A DNA stretch of 64,000 nucleotides from Todiramphus chloris collaris. Its lineage: Eukaryota > Chordata > Aves > Coraciiformes > Alcedinidae. A program made the position numbers and the translations under genes. This document shows, in pieces, positions 1 through 11,875 of this stretch. Under the pieces are notes generated by a model, which saw only the letters and a program-made list of their open reading frames with translations, was not told the DNA's origin and searched no databases. Positions within the stretch are counted from its first letter, which is position 1. The number at the start of each line of letters is the position of its first letter. The DNA is taken from the NCBI GenBank assembly GCA_025345505.1, contig JANVCC010000270.1, positions 4,824,157-4,888,156 on the forward strand, written 5' to 3'.

Positions 1-429
1 GTATCCTGTACTTTGTGGCACTGGAGACAGGTAAATGTATAAGGAATATTGATTGTTCAGTCTTTCTATACATCAGCAAACAGCTACATCTCCAAACCCA
101 ACCTCATTTAGTTGGAAGGTAGGTGAGCTGAGTAAGTAAAGCAGAAGGTAATAGGGAAAAAATACCAGTCCCAAAGAACATGAAATATCTTCCCTTTTCT
201 ACAGCCCTTCATTTGAAGAACCCAGAATATATCTGGACGTTGCAAATCACGCCATACTTCATTTTCTTAACATCTCTTTCTAAACCATAGGTGCCCCTTA
301 GCAGAGAGGCACACTCACCTGCTGCCTTTCCTGGGCAGCACGCTGGAGTTGTACAGAGCGATGCTGCGGCCCAGACCAGCCTGGCCGGTGGGGCAGGGGA
401 TGGATGGTGTTCAGTGTCCATCTGCTGGC
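1..429. other. Non-coding DNA, nothing recognised
   Basis: Mixed-composition sequence with no plausible exon, RNA gene or repeat that I can name. Open frames on both strands overlap each other and have no domain signature. Confidence 0.5.
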
Positions 430-1110
430 ATTGCTGGTTTTCAGAAGCAGGGAGCCGGGGAGGGCTGTGCCGAGGCCGGGACTCGCGGTGCCGTCAGCCT
501 CTGTCGGGCCTTCGTCCTGCGCGCGGGCGCTGGGAGGAGGAGGCACTTCAGAGGGTGCCAGGGAGAGCCTGGGGTCAGTGCCTGGCAGGCTGGCCCAGGC
601 GATTGGGACTCGGAAGGACCTGAGAGCTCTGTGGGGAAGCGGCAGAACGCGGCTCTGCAGCAGCTTCTCCCGACAAGCGGGCTGCGGCCAGCGCTGGCCC
701 GTGCCCCTTGCGCCAGGAATCGCGTGGTCAAGTCAAGCTGTCGAGGACAGAGGGGAATTTATGGTGTTCATGCTTATGAGCAGAAGGTGTGAAAAAAGAG
801 TAAACACCAAGTGGCCATACATTGCCTGAGCCTGACGGATCGTAGCAGAAGCAAGGGAGGGCAGCATCCCCATCCCCATCCCCGTCCCCGTGACGGGCAG
901 CGCGCAGAGGGCCTGGCGCTGCCATTGCTCCATCTCCAGAGTGAGACTGTGTCTCAGCAATCCACTCTGCTCTCGCCTGGCCTTGCCTCCGTCCCGTCCC
1001 GTGTGGTCCTACCGCGGGGTTTCTGTCCGGAACCACTCGCCCTGGGGACAGCGAGGGAGGCCGGCAGCCCTGCCTGCCGCCCGTGAGGTGGACGAGCCTC
1101 ACCAAATCCC
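430..1110. promoter_or_regulatory. CpG-rich segment, possible CpG island
   Basis: CpG dinucleotides are clearly denser than in the flanks, most of all around 465-530 (CGAGGCCGGG, GCGCGCGGGCGC) and 1000-1090. In bird genomes such patches often mark promoters or unmethylated regulatory DNA. No TATA box, first exon or coding start could be tied to it, so a promoter role is inference. It may simply be a GC-rich intronic stretch. Confidence 0.3.
865..890 (+). repeat. Short (ATCCCC)n-type simple repeat
   Basis: About four tandem six-base units read CATCCC CATCCC and then CGTCCC variants. The array lies inside the CpG-rich segment and makes the minus strand encode a run of GMGMG residues, which is a repeat artefact and not a protein. 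Confidence 0.8.
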
Positions 1111-2231
1111 TCCCCAAAAACGTGCCTGGTCTTTCTCTGTAGTTTGCCCTGGGGTTTCATTTCTTTCGCCACTTAATTCCTTGTTTCCCCTGCTGCACGT
1201 TTTCACCAGTTTCAGTCAGAGCTGGGTCCCGCTAGCACAGCGAACGTACAAATTGGCCGGAGTGGAAAGGCAGCTCAGGTCGTTCGGCTCCATTGGCCTT
1301 GTGAGAGAAGCACCACTGAACTGGAGGAGGGCCAGAGGGAAGGGGGCTTCTCTCTGGAGGCATTTTATCAGGCTGCTATTTTCGTGATGGTTGAGGTTTT
1401 CTTAAGCAAGGAGCGTTGTCTGTCTCGGCTTTTGTTGAAAAGCAAATTATTTCTGCCTTCGGAGTGCAGACCAGCACAGCACCCGTTGCCTTCCTGCAGC
1501 TCTGAAGCCAGTGAAAAAGTCTCTTATGGTTTTTTTGTGGGGGTTGTTTTGGGCTGATTTTTTTCTTTTTGTCCACTCAGGCAGCGTTTGAGGGAAGTAC
1601 CGCGTTGTGGGGGGATAGGTGCTGGTCAGCCATCACTTCATCCCTGGGGTTACCCGCGCAGCACGCTGTTCTGTGGTACCGTTGGCAGGGGACCCGTCGC
1701 AGCTGGCAGGGTCAGGGATGGGGATTTGTACCTCGGCGTGAGCCTTGGGCTGGCTCTGCTGGGGGCGAGAGAAGCCCAGCACTGCCTCCTTTATTGCACT
1801 GGGAAGAATGAAAGAGCTGACAAAATACTCCTGGAATGTGTTGGAAGCTGCATTCATTTCTCCAGAAGGGGGAGAGCGGAGTAGGTGAATACTGGGAGGA
1901 ATGTGCCTCATTCAGGACTGTTCTTCCTCCCCGACTCGACAGACACTACAGATTAAAATCCAGACTTTCAGAAAAGGGCTGTCAAATCTACTCGGGTGTT
2001 TTTGCAAAGTCCAGCGTTATTTGACTGTCAAGTGAGGCTTTGTATGTGTGACTGAATAGTTCTGCATTAAGAGTGCAGAGTTGTTTTGTGGTACCATTCA
2101 GGTTACTGAGCAACTATCATGAATACACAGAGGTGCAAGCCAGGAGAGCGGACTGTGACTACAGGAAGAGCACATGTGCATATGGCAGGTCTGCAGCTCC
2201 ACTGTGAAGTTTCAGTCACAGTGTAATGATG
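1111..2231. other. Non-coding DNA, nothing recognised
   Basis: No exon, RNA or named repeat seen. Open frames of 60-98 codons overlap on both strands (for example 1569-1911) and share no features of real proteins. Confidence 0.5.
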
Positions 2232-2406
2232 TAGTAAAAAAAAAAACAACAAAAAACCCCCAAAAGCAACCAGGTTAAAGTATTTTCCTTAAACTGAATT
2301 TTCAGGGTTTTATCTTCTGCTCTAAGAATTGTTAACATTTTTTTTAAAAAAGGGTTTTACTCCTTTTAAACCAAAAAAAACCCAATTAAAACCCAAACCA
2401 AACCAC
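2232..2406. repeat. A-rich and A/C-rich low-complexity tracts
   Basis: Two A/C-rich tracts (about 2236-2270 and 2372-2406, of the form AAAACCCAAACC) flank sequence with a run of T at about 2338-2346. Similar tracts recur elsewhere in the window, for example near 31365, 35265, 40375 and 55370. They look like slippage-derived low complexity. They are not telomeric repeats. Confidence 0.6.
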
Positions 2407-2840
2407 AAAATTTCCTCCATCGCAGTTAAATCTCTTTTCATTTGACAGACCCTGGTTTGCTGCTCCTGTTTCTGTGAGGATCAGATGGGTAATGGAAGCT
2501 GTACAGCAAATTAATGTATGCTACTTGAGATAGTAAAATGCAAGGCTACAATAGGCCTTTTTTTCACCAGCTGTAAAGCTGTTGTGTGACTACAGTGAAT
2601 CCATTCAGTCTCCCCCACGCTTGCTGGGAGCACCCGGGAGATGAGAGTTGTACTGGTGAACTGACTGTCCAGCAAAACGGTTCCAGAAGGTCAGGCTCAT
2701 TACTCTCTCCTCGTTTTGGTTTATGGGGCCTTTCTCTGTGGATGTGAAGCTTCAGCCTCACGTGCATTAAGAGATGTGTAACTTGGTTCTCGGTACTGGA
2801 TTATCCCCTGAATCAGCGTGGGTGTTGTGTTCCTTCCATC

Positions 2841-2935
2841 AGCCCTCTGAGATGGGGGAAGGTTGTTATCTTTGCTTGTAGAGGAAAGGGAAACTGAGGC
2901 ATGGGAAGACTGGCATTGACAGTGTGCATTAGGAG
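2841..2935 (+). repeat. MIR-like ancient SINE relic
   Basis: The order CTCTGAGATGGGGGAAGG, TTGTTATCTTTGC, then GGGAAACTGAGGCATGGG follows the core of MIR-type SINEs (a TTATTATCCCC-like stretch followed by GGAAACTGAGGCA). Such tRNA-derived elements spread in early amniotes and survive in birds as diverged fragments. Family membership is from memory of the consensus and the copy is heavily mutated. Confidence 0.5.
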
Positions 2936-4889
2936 CCAAACTCTCATACTTCAGTTAAACTGTAGAAGCTCAAGTGTCATTCAGAGCTATTTCAGCCCTT
3001 CAGGAAGTGTCAGGGAGCATTTGCCCCCAGGCCATGCAAAAAGCCTGGAGGATAGCTGGGAATCTGTCCCTCAAACAACATCATTTGTCTGTTTACACAG
3101 AGCATTAAAAATGTAAGTATGTAAGTGAGAACAGGAGGATTTTATGCTGATTTTCATCTTAAAATAGAATCCCTGGCCACCTTGTATTTGCATCGAGGAA
3201 AAAACCAAGAGGCAGAAGCTAGTTGATTCAGCGGGGTGACACTGGGTAAAATAATCCCTTCAACACTTTTTCTTAAGAATAGTTTCTAGGTGGCATGAGT
3301 CATGGACAGAGTGTCCTCATTTCACTTTGAACTTCCAGCCTTCTCTGGATTTGTGTCACAGCTTTAGAGGGCTTTGTGCTCTGCCTGCAAGTCTGTAGGC
3401 TTGGCTGTTGCAACCTTTACTCACGCTGAGTGAGAGCAGGCTCCTGGGAGCAAGCAGCAACACCACGTAAGTGAGAACGAGCACGGTGGAGCAGGGGAGC
3501 AAGGTGATTTAAACGTATGTGTTTCCATACCATAAGCAGCTTCAGGGAACGGTCATGGAGCACAGCCTCAGTCCCTGTGTCGAGGGAAGCCCACCTTCCC
3601 CCTTATTTGTGTGTCGGTCTTTGCTTTCAGTTGTGGGTTATTTTCTGTGTGTGTGTGTGGAATAAACAGTGATGTAGAAAGCTGTACGTTTGGAATTTGA
3701 ATTTTGGAGAAATTGTATTTTCTGAAGTACTTCCAGCCACAGGAGGCTGTGGATAATGTCTCTGTTTCTTAATTAAAAGCAATGGAAAACACTATTCAGA
3801 GCTGTCTGGCTGTGTCCTAGCTGAGGAAGAAAACCAAAGTGGTCTGGCTTACGTGCACGCAAGGTCAAATCCTCCTCTTTGCCATGCTGTGAAAGTTTGT
3901 TGGCTTCAGTGGGGATAGGCACAGGTGGAGCCCCGGGAACAGCTTGTGTTTCAGGCTTTTTAACAGAGCAAGAATGAATATAGTTGTTGGTCCTAAAAAT
4001 TGTTTGTAGAGAAATAACTGGGATGCCTGTAATCCAGAGGGGCCGTGCAAATGTAAGCCCAGGCTCTCGGAGGGAAAGTGAACTCTGCACTGGCTTGGCA
4101 GCGTTTGCTTCTCGTAGCCAAGGGCTTTTCCTGCTGACAGAGCCTGGTTTGAAGGCTTCTGTGCCCCACCAGCTCCTGACCTGCCTGGCTGCACAGGTAC
4201 GGGAGAGGGAGGAGGTGAAAGGAAGTGTTCTGGGAGCAGCACTAGCTGAGAATTCAGAACCCTTCAGACCTTTTTTGGTGATGGTGGAGAATGTCAGAAT
4301 TGATTGTATTAGCGACCTGCCAGTTTCTCTTACTCATTTGCTTTGTCGCTCCTCCTCCCTTCCTTCCTCCCTAGTCAGCTGGGCTGGGTTTTGTAGTGCT
4401 AATGCTGCATCGCTTCTCCAGCACGGGTACTACTTCCCCCATGCTGCTTTACTACAGAAATACTACACTGAAGATTCAGGGTGTTGGCCATATACATGCT
4501 ATTAGTGGGAGTAATGATAATAAAACTGATGATTTCTCTCCGGCGTAGCAGTTTGATATTGTATCTCTGGGCTTTCTTCCCTTTGTTCTCTTTTCACCTT
4601 CATAGATTTGTGGTGTCTGTACTTTAAATGGATGCTATGTAGTGTGCTATCTTGCAGATTTTAAAAATAACATGTTTTGGAGTGGTTCAAAATAGCAGGG
4701 TTTTGATGGTTGGGTTTTCGTTGTTTTTTTTCTTTTTTAAAGTACAACCCACAGAAAAGTGTTTATGCTGCTTCTGCTGGGGGGAGTTATCACACTTGCT
4801 TTAGATAATGAAATATACATTGGAGAAAGGTCAGGGATTTCCCCTGAGCCACCCACCGATTGCTTGAAATGACATTTTCATTCTGAGTG
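2936..4889. other. Non-coding DNA with a short TG repeat
   Basis: No exon recognised. It contains a short (TG)n run at about 3646-3659 directly before an AATAAA hexamer at 3661-3666. No upstream exon is recognisable, so the hexamer is not called as a polyadenylation site. Overlapping open frames at 3773-4505 run on both strands and have no recognisable domain. Confidence 0.5.
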
Positions 4890-4916
4890 TTTTTCTTGTT
4901 TTGTTTTTGTTTTAAG

Positions 4917-5042
4917 ATCCTGGAGCACAGGGAAAGAGTTTTAATGCAAAACATCAGAAAAAAAAGGCTGCAACATCTCCTGTGAGAGAGGGGGGAAAAA
5001 AAGGAGATTTACAATTGCATCTTGAAACACTCATGATTTGAG
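4917..5042 (+). other. Candidate exon with a terminal stop codon
   Basis: A T-rich tract (about 4890-4913) ends in a TTTTAAG acceptor at 4915-4916, and a consensus donor GTAAGT begins at 5043, enclosing 126 bases. One frame is open from position 4919 for 40 codons and ends in TGA at 5039-5041, one base before the donor. The implied peptide is rich in lysine and serine (KHQKKKAATSPVREGG, then KKGDLQLHLETLMI) and would suit an alternative C-terminal tail. The other two frames are closed. A stop this close to the last junction would not normally trigger nonsense-mediated decay if the next exon were the last. I do not recognise the protein, and no partner exon was identified. It could equally be a non-coding RNA exon or a chance pair of splice-like motifs. 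Confidence 0.3.
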
Positions 5043-5760
5043 GTAAGTGATTGGAGGGTCTTGTCATAAGTTACAGTTAGTTTGTAATTAAATTAATTAT
5101 CATTTACCTCAGCGTGTCGTGATATTTCTGTCAGATAGGAGGCAGGAGAACTTTAATGGCAAACCCAGAAACAGCAGTCAAAATATGTACTGGACTTATC
5201 TTTTTGCAAATGGGCCCCATAAGCTCCAATGCCACGAACAGGTCATCAGTCTAACATTTATAAGGGTTAAACCCTGTTTAAATCAATGAGGCTATTCTTC
5301 CTGAAAGGCTGGCATGTGCCTAAATATTTTCAAGTTCGAAATCTATATCATATGGGAGCTCTGCAGAAGAAAGCTATTGAAGAACATAGAATGCACAGCC
5401 AGAAAAAAGCATATACAATTATCTTGCTGCTGGTGATAATGTCATGAGTAATCTCATTTGACAGCATTCCGAGGTGATATTTTTGTATTAAGTACATAGT
5501 TCTCATTTTTATGTTTAAACACCTCCTTGAAATACCAAAAACTTCTTTACAAGAGCCTGTAAATTCTACACCAGCTTTAATAATACGTCTGCCTTAATTG
5601 CTTCATCAGCGTGTCTTTGAACAAGTAGAGTTAAATGTACGAAGAAAATAATGTCCCCTTTCATAACTAGAGTTGCAAATTGCACTTGGATATTTGAATA
5701 GCAGCCGAGCTAAGAGTACCCTGACTGAGGCTGGATTGTGTTGTCCTGAGTTAGTAATTT
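5043..5760. promoter_or_regulatory. Possible conserved non-coding block
   Basis: This AT-rich, low-repeat stretch has homeodomain-type motifs (TAAATTAATTA near 5088) and balanced, non-repetitive sequence at 5270-5480 and 5560-5740 of the kind often conserved among vertebrates. It directly follows the candidate exon, where conserved intronic flanks of regulated exons often lie. Conservation was not tested. Confidence 0.25.
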
Positions 5761-8700
5761 TTTTTTCTTAATAAAGGCAATCGTGCATCGTGGGGAAAAG
5801 CTCACCTTTTCCCTCTAGTCTTTGGGTTTGGGTTTTCATTTTTCATTAGAAAAGAATGACCTCTGAGTCTTTTTTTTTGTCCCCTAAAGAGGAAACATTA
5901 CTGTTATAAAACTTATAACCACTGAAAATGCTGCGTAAATGAAAACTATTTTTAGTGGTTTTCCACCAGCCTCTGTCTTAAATAAAAAATTCAAGTTACT
6001 TCCTTCGTTCTGCCCCATGAGTGTGCTGAAGGAGGTGAAATTACCATTAAGGAACCTGCAGAATCAAGAAGACCCCACATCCCATGTAAGAAGCAATACA
6101 ATCCCACAGATGTGCAGAATATGAAACCCCTTTGGCTGGTGGCATTTGCAGATATCTGTTGCTTACCAGGTTGGAGAGGAGAGGGGAGCGTTGTCTGGCC
6201 CCTGGTGACTGCTCTGTATTTGCTTTGTAGGAGCAGAACTATTCAGTTTCTTTTGAAATCAACGGGCTCACTGCAGGGAGCTAAATATTTCCTTTCTGGT
6301 CAGTGGACAAGAGCCATCGCTTGCGAAATTGTAATAGTCCTGTAGGCGTTGGTACTGATCTAACCAAAAAGTTCAAAACCTCGACGGATCAGTGTAGCCA
6401 GCTCCTTTTTACGCGCGGGCCTCGTGCGAGGGACTCCGAGCCCAGACGGGAATAGCAGACTCAGTAGGAATCTGAGGTGATGTTTGTAGTTGTGAAATGA
6501 GGTATGAATGCAAATCTGTTGGAAACCACTGCTGCACGAGCTTCAGGGGCTCTGCTTCGTGCCCTCCCCTCTGTCTCCTCATCCCCGTGGCTCGGGTGGG
6601 GAAATGCTCTCTGGAGCCAGCCCTGTTGCGGGCGTAGGGTGGCAGTCCTGGCCAGACCGGTGAGAGAGGCAGGTGATCTCAGCCCAGCTTTGCTGTCTCC
6701 TGGTGGCAAGCATTCCTCCTCAGATCTGCAGAGCATAAGTCAAACTGCTTTTATTCCTGTCTTTTTTTGATTGACGTCAGACCAGGGTAACCTGATGATT
6801 TTTCCTTTCACATCTGTCTTCTTGTTGCTCTCTGAGGAAGCTCCTGTTGAAGTTCAGGGGAAGGTATCTTCGTAGCATCTGTGTGGCCTTTGTGATCATT
6901 TGATCGGCTCTCTGTTGCAGTCACAAAATCATTGAATCTTTTTTTTCCACTTTCTTTGTATCGGAGAGTGCAGGAGCTAGCACACTGGCACAGTATTAAA
7001 GGGAAGAAGTTCTTTGGTGACCGAAGATGCAGTTTAAGATACATTAAATTGTACCAGTACTGCCCTTTCTTGATGATTTTTTTTAGGCACGTGAAGAAAT
7101 AATGCCCCCTTTTGTGTGCCTGGGGAAAGTCCTGTGGTGTGTGCCAGGGCGTTACGTGGGTGCTGAGCAGAGCAGGAGGAAGGACCAACTTTCTCCTGCC
7201 TTACATTTCTCACTGGGAGTGAATATGGGGGACTGGGCATGCCTAGATTAAACACATGCCTACTTTGGTTTGCCTTTCTCTGCTCTTCCCTTAGCTGTCA
7301 GTGTGCCACCTTCAAACGGCAGCCATCGGTCACAAATTGCCCCGTCCATGCTTCTTAGCTCTGCTAAACCATTAGTTTTGTGGAGCTCTTCAACAAAGAT
7401 GGCACCGGTTCGATTGTTTGGTTTTGTTTCTTCCCCCCAGCTAATAGCAAAAGAAGTTGTTTGTTTGTTTGTGCTTTCCCCTCCAGTCAGCTGCATTAGT
7501 TCCCAAAGCAACTTGTGTTAAGTGGAAATGAGGCTTTAATAATACGTGTGCTTGCTGGAGACTTGCTTAGATTTTTAAGTCTTTTCCCTCCCTGTATATG
7601 GATCTTTTCAATGGGGTGCCTCTATTGTGAATCGGGAGGAAAGTGCACGAGCTGCCAGGCACATAATGGAATTGTTCATTTGCCTCTGTTAGTGTGTGTG
7701 AGCCTTTGTAAGGAGGAGCTGGTGGGGATGGAGAACGGAGACCTTTACTGCGGGGAGCTGGGACGTGCCGGCTGTGCTCGGCTGTAGTGGGCATTACCTG
7801 GGGCTCGCGGTGCTTAGCGCGTCACGTGAAAAGGGGTGAGGCTTAAGCTGCTGTTGGCTCTGCTGGCTGTAAACCACATAAGGCAAAATATTCAAAAGCT
7901 GTAATATTTCCAACGCTTTCCTTAAACCATGTGCGTTGGCTTTCAAAAGGGTGATGTAAATACGGGTGCTGCCAGTACTGTGCTTCCTCACTGTGAGGCT
8001 ATTTATTATAAAGGACGTATGGTCTAAGTCATTTTAGTATGGAGTAGATAAGAGCTTGAACCAGAGCCTTGGATCCAAGCCCACCAGCAGCTTTACAAAA
8101 GGCAGGATCCAGATCTGAAGTCAGTGGTTCACTCAGTTTCTAGTAGAGAGTGGTTTTAACTTACTCTGTATAATGGAAGTAACCAGAAGTTTGAAACTGA
8201 GGCATGTAAACCAGTTGCTGCCTTTTTCTCACCTACTGTTCTTCTCTGCCTTAGAAGGTTATTGTGAAAGCACACCAGCTATTTTCTCCAAGCCGTGCTG
8301 GCCAGGACACACCAAGGCAGGGAGTGGAGAGGGGCTGCTGTGATGATTACTGTTATACAGCTGTATCCCACTTTTCCAGAGGAGCTTTTCCTCTGAGGAG
8401 TTAGACCTGCCTTCTGGATGCAGGTCTTTGGAGGTAGGACCTTGAAGTTTCACAGGCACCAAGAAACAAGTTGCTCATCCTGGTGTGGAGCAAAGCAGCC
8501 CACAGTGGCTGGACTTCCCACCTCCTAACAAGCCCTCTCTCATGACAGCATCGCTCAGATACAGACACGAAAAACTGGCATTATAAACAAGAAATTCATA
8601 AAGACTAAACTTTACTTTCTAGATGTGGGTCTCTGCACTTACAATCCCCCTTCTCCTTTGCCCTTGGACACAATGTTTTTAGGGCTTTCCAGCCTCTAGC

Positions 8701-8902
8701 TGTGCATTCACTAGAGAGGCATCTGGTGATGTGTTACTTTCCACATCTGTTGCGTACCTCCGAGTGTCAAACCCAGCACCCAGAGACTTGACGTGGATTT
8801 GCAGCACTCCCTGTGGGACTTTGGGTCTGTAAGCCAGCGAATGGTTTGTGAGGATGCAAAAATGCAGAATTTCAATCTACTGCCTGTGTTACTTCAGGTT
8901 GT
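5761..8902. other. Non-coding DNA, nothing recognised
   Basis: Mostly unique sequence with T-rich runs near 5760 and 5870. A moderately CpG-rich part lies at about 6400-6660. Open frames are 60-126 codons, overlapping and featureless. No RNA gene or named repeat was seen. Confidence 0.5.
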
Positions 8903-8936
8903 CACATACATATTGCATATACATGTATATATGTGT
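8903..8936. repeat. Alternating purine-pyrimidine TA/CA tract
   Basis: About 34 bases of nearly perfect alternating purine and pyrimidine (CACATACATAT, then ATACATGTATATATGTGT). It is a degenerate CA/TA microsatellite that contains the short palindrome TATACATGTATA. Confidence 0.6.
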
Positions 8937-10639
8937 CAGTCCCCTTTGGGTTTGGCAGAGAGAAGTGCTGGTGAACTGGGAAGTCTTTAGGTATGGCAGT
9001 TAATTTGCTCCCTCCTAAAAACATTGTCTTTCTGGTTGGCAGTGCAAAAACCAATTTTCACGATGAATCAAGAGTCTCTAAAAGAGACCACCCAAAGTTT
9101 CACATATTTCAAACTTCACTTCCGAGTTTGTCAGACTGTGGGAAGATGCCAAATACCTGAGGCAGCAGATTTGTTTTTACCTCAGGCTTTGCAGTTTCAC
9201 CTGGAAAATCTGTCCTGTTCACAGCCTGTACAGAAACGTGAGTTAGAAATAAGTATCTTTCAGTTGAAAAGTGTTGAGAAGCTGTCCCCAGGGCTCGCCA
9301 GCCCCGCGTCGCACTCAGCCCCTGCAGCCTTTGGTGGATGGCCACCCTCTCCTCCCCTGGCTCTCTGCAGAGGGTTTGCTGTGTGCAGGGTGCTGTAGCT
9401 GCTTTGTCTGAAATGATAATACTATTTTACACTGTTCCTGTGGAATACTGCAGTATTTTTTGTAACTGTGGGCTGTGTGCCAGTAATGTACAATAACATT
9501 TTGCTCTTCCTGTGCAGTTGCTACTGTAGGCATTCGTTCCAATTTGGGCTGCATTTGCAGTACGTGGTAATTTTTTTTTTCCCCCCTCCTAGACTCTGCT
9601 CATTATCTATTGTGGATATTTTTGGATTATTCATTTCTACCCACGTCTGTCCGTACAAATCTATCTCAGAAAGCACTTCAGAGCGTTCCGTTGAACAAGC
9701 AATTGTTGTGGCTTTCACAGAATTACGTTCTTGTGAAAGTATGAGACAAGAATGAGATGAAAATGAAGATGAAAATTGCTTTGTAAATTTAAGAATGGCT
9801 ATGTTTTTAAAAATGCTGGAGGCAGATAGGAAGCTAAGCCTGTCTTTGAATGATGGTGAGCGTATTTAGCACTGAAGTCCTGGTCTGCACCATGCTGGAG
9901 GTGGCTGAAACCTTTGGGATGGCAGAATCTGGGAGGCACTTCACATGGTCAGAGCCTGTAAAGATTCTCTGCAGTTTGGGTTTTCACTGCTAATTTTATT
10001 TTTTTAGTATAATTTTATTTTCAGAGGAAAATGATCATAACTTGGAAGAGAGTCAGTAGTGTTCGTGCCAGTGATTGTTTATTAACGTTGTCATGGTCTG
10101 GAGCTGAAATTTTTTTGAAAGGGAAATAAAAAGTCCTAGACATGAGAGTTCACAGCTAGTCAGCCCACTCTGTTGCTGGAAGGTAGAGCTTGAGTCCAAA
10201 AGGACCCAAAGGAGGCACAACACAAAGGAGACAATTAACCCGTTTTCTGGTAAATTTGGAACAAAATACAGTGTGTTACATGAAAACGATTGCACTTTTC
10301 TCACATGGAATTCTAGTGTCCTTTTACTGTGCTGACTCACCAAACTGCTTCAGTTCCACTCTGCATTTGGTTTCAATTACCTCAGAGGCCTGCGTTCGTG
10401 CGCCGCTCTGTAAAGTGCTTCTCATCTGCGATCCAGATACTTTATTTTTTTAATTATTCTTTTTGTGTTTGGCATTTCAACCGACCTATCTTTTGTTTTA
10501 TTTTCTGGATCTCTGCTTTGCTCACATTTGAAAGCAATCACCGTGTGCCTGGATAGACCGAAGCCGTGTGGCAGCAGCAGCTGGAACAAGGAGTGAATCA
10601 CTGCCTTCTGCCTTTCCACTAGATTGCCTAAACCACTAC
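8937..10639. other. Non-coding DNA, nothing recognised
   Basis: Unique sequence with T-rich tracts (9570-9582, 9994-10020) and no supported gene. The 124-codon frame at 9024-9398 overlaps antisense frames and has no recognisable domain. Confidence 0.5.
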
Positions 10640-10880
10640 GCAGAAATATTGCTTGATGTACGATACAGCAGCGTGATTATCTCCCTGCCTTGACGGAAGA
10701 GTGCTGGTGGTGAAGATAATTCTTCTTCTATTACATCTTTAATGAGCTATAATTAAAAATAGTGTGTTGGCGTGCCAGAAGAGATGCGTTATTAGCAGAA
10801 CTTTATGGAAGCCATTTCGGCTGCTAGGTTTAGTCGTGTTGTTCTGAAAACCATAAGAATCAAACAGCAGAAGAATCTGC
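10640..10880. promoter_or_regulatory. Possible conserved enhancer-like block
   Basis: This unique AT-rich block holds a TAATGAG motif at 10740-10746 and TAATTA at 10750-10755, both typical homeodomain-binding cores, set in non-repetitive sequence. The look matches vertebrate developmental non-coding elements. That is a judgement from composition and motifs; no alignment was made and no target gene is known. Confidence 0.3.
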
Positions 10881-11800
10881 TTTGCTAGTTAGAAGTTAAC
10901 TGGACAGGAAAATCTGTTGACTGGTAAGATTCAGGTCTGTGCCGAGTGTGAAGGCTTGTTTCTTCCCTGTCTGAGAGTGAATTTTTTACTACATAGTAAA
11001 AAAAAATGATCACAAAGCAGCTACAGAGCTCCAAGTAGGTCCCAGGTCTCTTGACACCTGTGGCAAAAAAGTCTGAGTCACAGATAGCACAGCGCTGTGA
11101 AGCCTAATACTCTCAGTATTCAAAAGCTCACCTACGCAAGAGTATAATTTCAAGTGCTGCTTTTAGCTCTGGGTTGTTTTTTTTCACCCCCCTCAAACTA
11201 AGAAAATTTAAGAGTCATTCTTAGAATTTTGCAGAGAAAAATGTTCTCAGCATTTGTGGCATCGTGAAGGACTGACATCGCTTAGAGACCAGAAAATGGT
11301 GCTGTCAGCTTTAGCTTGATGGCATTCCGTTCTCCGCTCCGAAAAACCTGACGAGTAACAATGGATGACTCAAAGATTTCTTGGGATTGTCTTTACTTAT
11401 TTATTTATTCATTACTTTATTATCCCCCGCCTTGTGCAATCCCATTGCTGCTTTTAGTGTGGAGGGCAGATCTCCAAAGAATGCCTGTGCACTGGAACTC
11501 TGATTTCTTGGGAATTCAGAACAAAATCAAGTTTGTTCCTAGGAATTCTGGAAGCATTGAGTGAGCTTTATTAAGAATCCACGGTAAGGGCAGGAGGCAT
11601 TTGGTAGAGAGGTGTTCCATCTCTGCTTCAGCAGCATGGGAATCTCCCTGTCCTGATGCTTCGTTATGTTGTGATGAGTTTTTGCTTAATTATTTTCTGT
11701 GTTTTATCAGCTGTGCTCAGGGAAGTTGCCTGACAAAACAAATTTATCAGTGGGTTTGGGAGGCTTGGACCAGCTTGAAGCGCTTGTTGAACCCCAGCAT

Positions 11801-11875
11801 CCTTCTGTCTGCCTCAGTTTTCTGTGTGAAAAACAAGGATTACGTCTCTTAGGTATTTTAGCAGGATGCTGACAG
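11801..11875 (-). repeat. MIR-like SINE relic, antisense
   Basis: CTTCTGTCTGCCTCAGTTTT, then a spacer and AAACAAGGATTACGTCT, follow the reverse complement of the MIR core (CTGTGCCTCAGTTTCCCC followed by AAAATGGGGATAA). It is diverged and short, and lacks clear ends or target duplications. Confidence 0.45.

Noticed and set aside
3646-3670. Polyadenylation site at AATAAA after a TG run
   Set aside because: No upstream gene or 3' exon is supported, and AATAAA is frequent in AT-rich DNA.
8185-8215. MIR core around GAAACTGAGGCATG
   Set aside because: Only the short shared word is present; the surrounding sequence does not follow MIR order.
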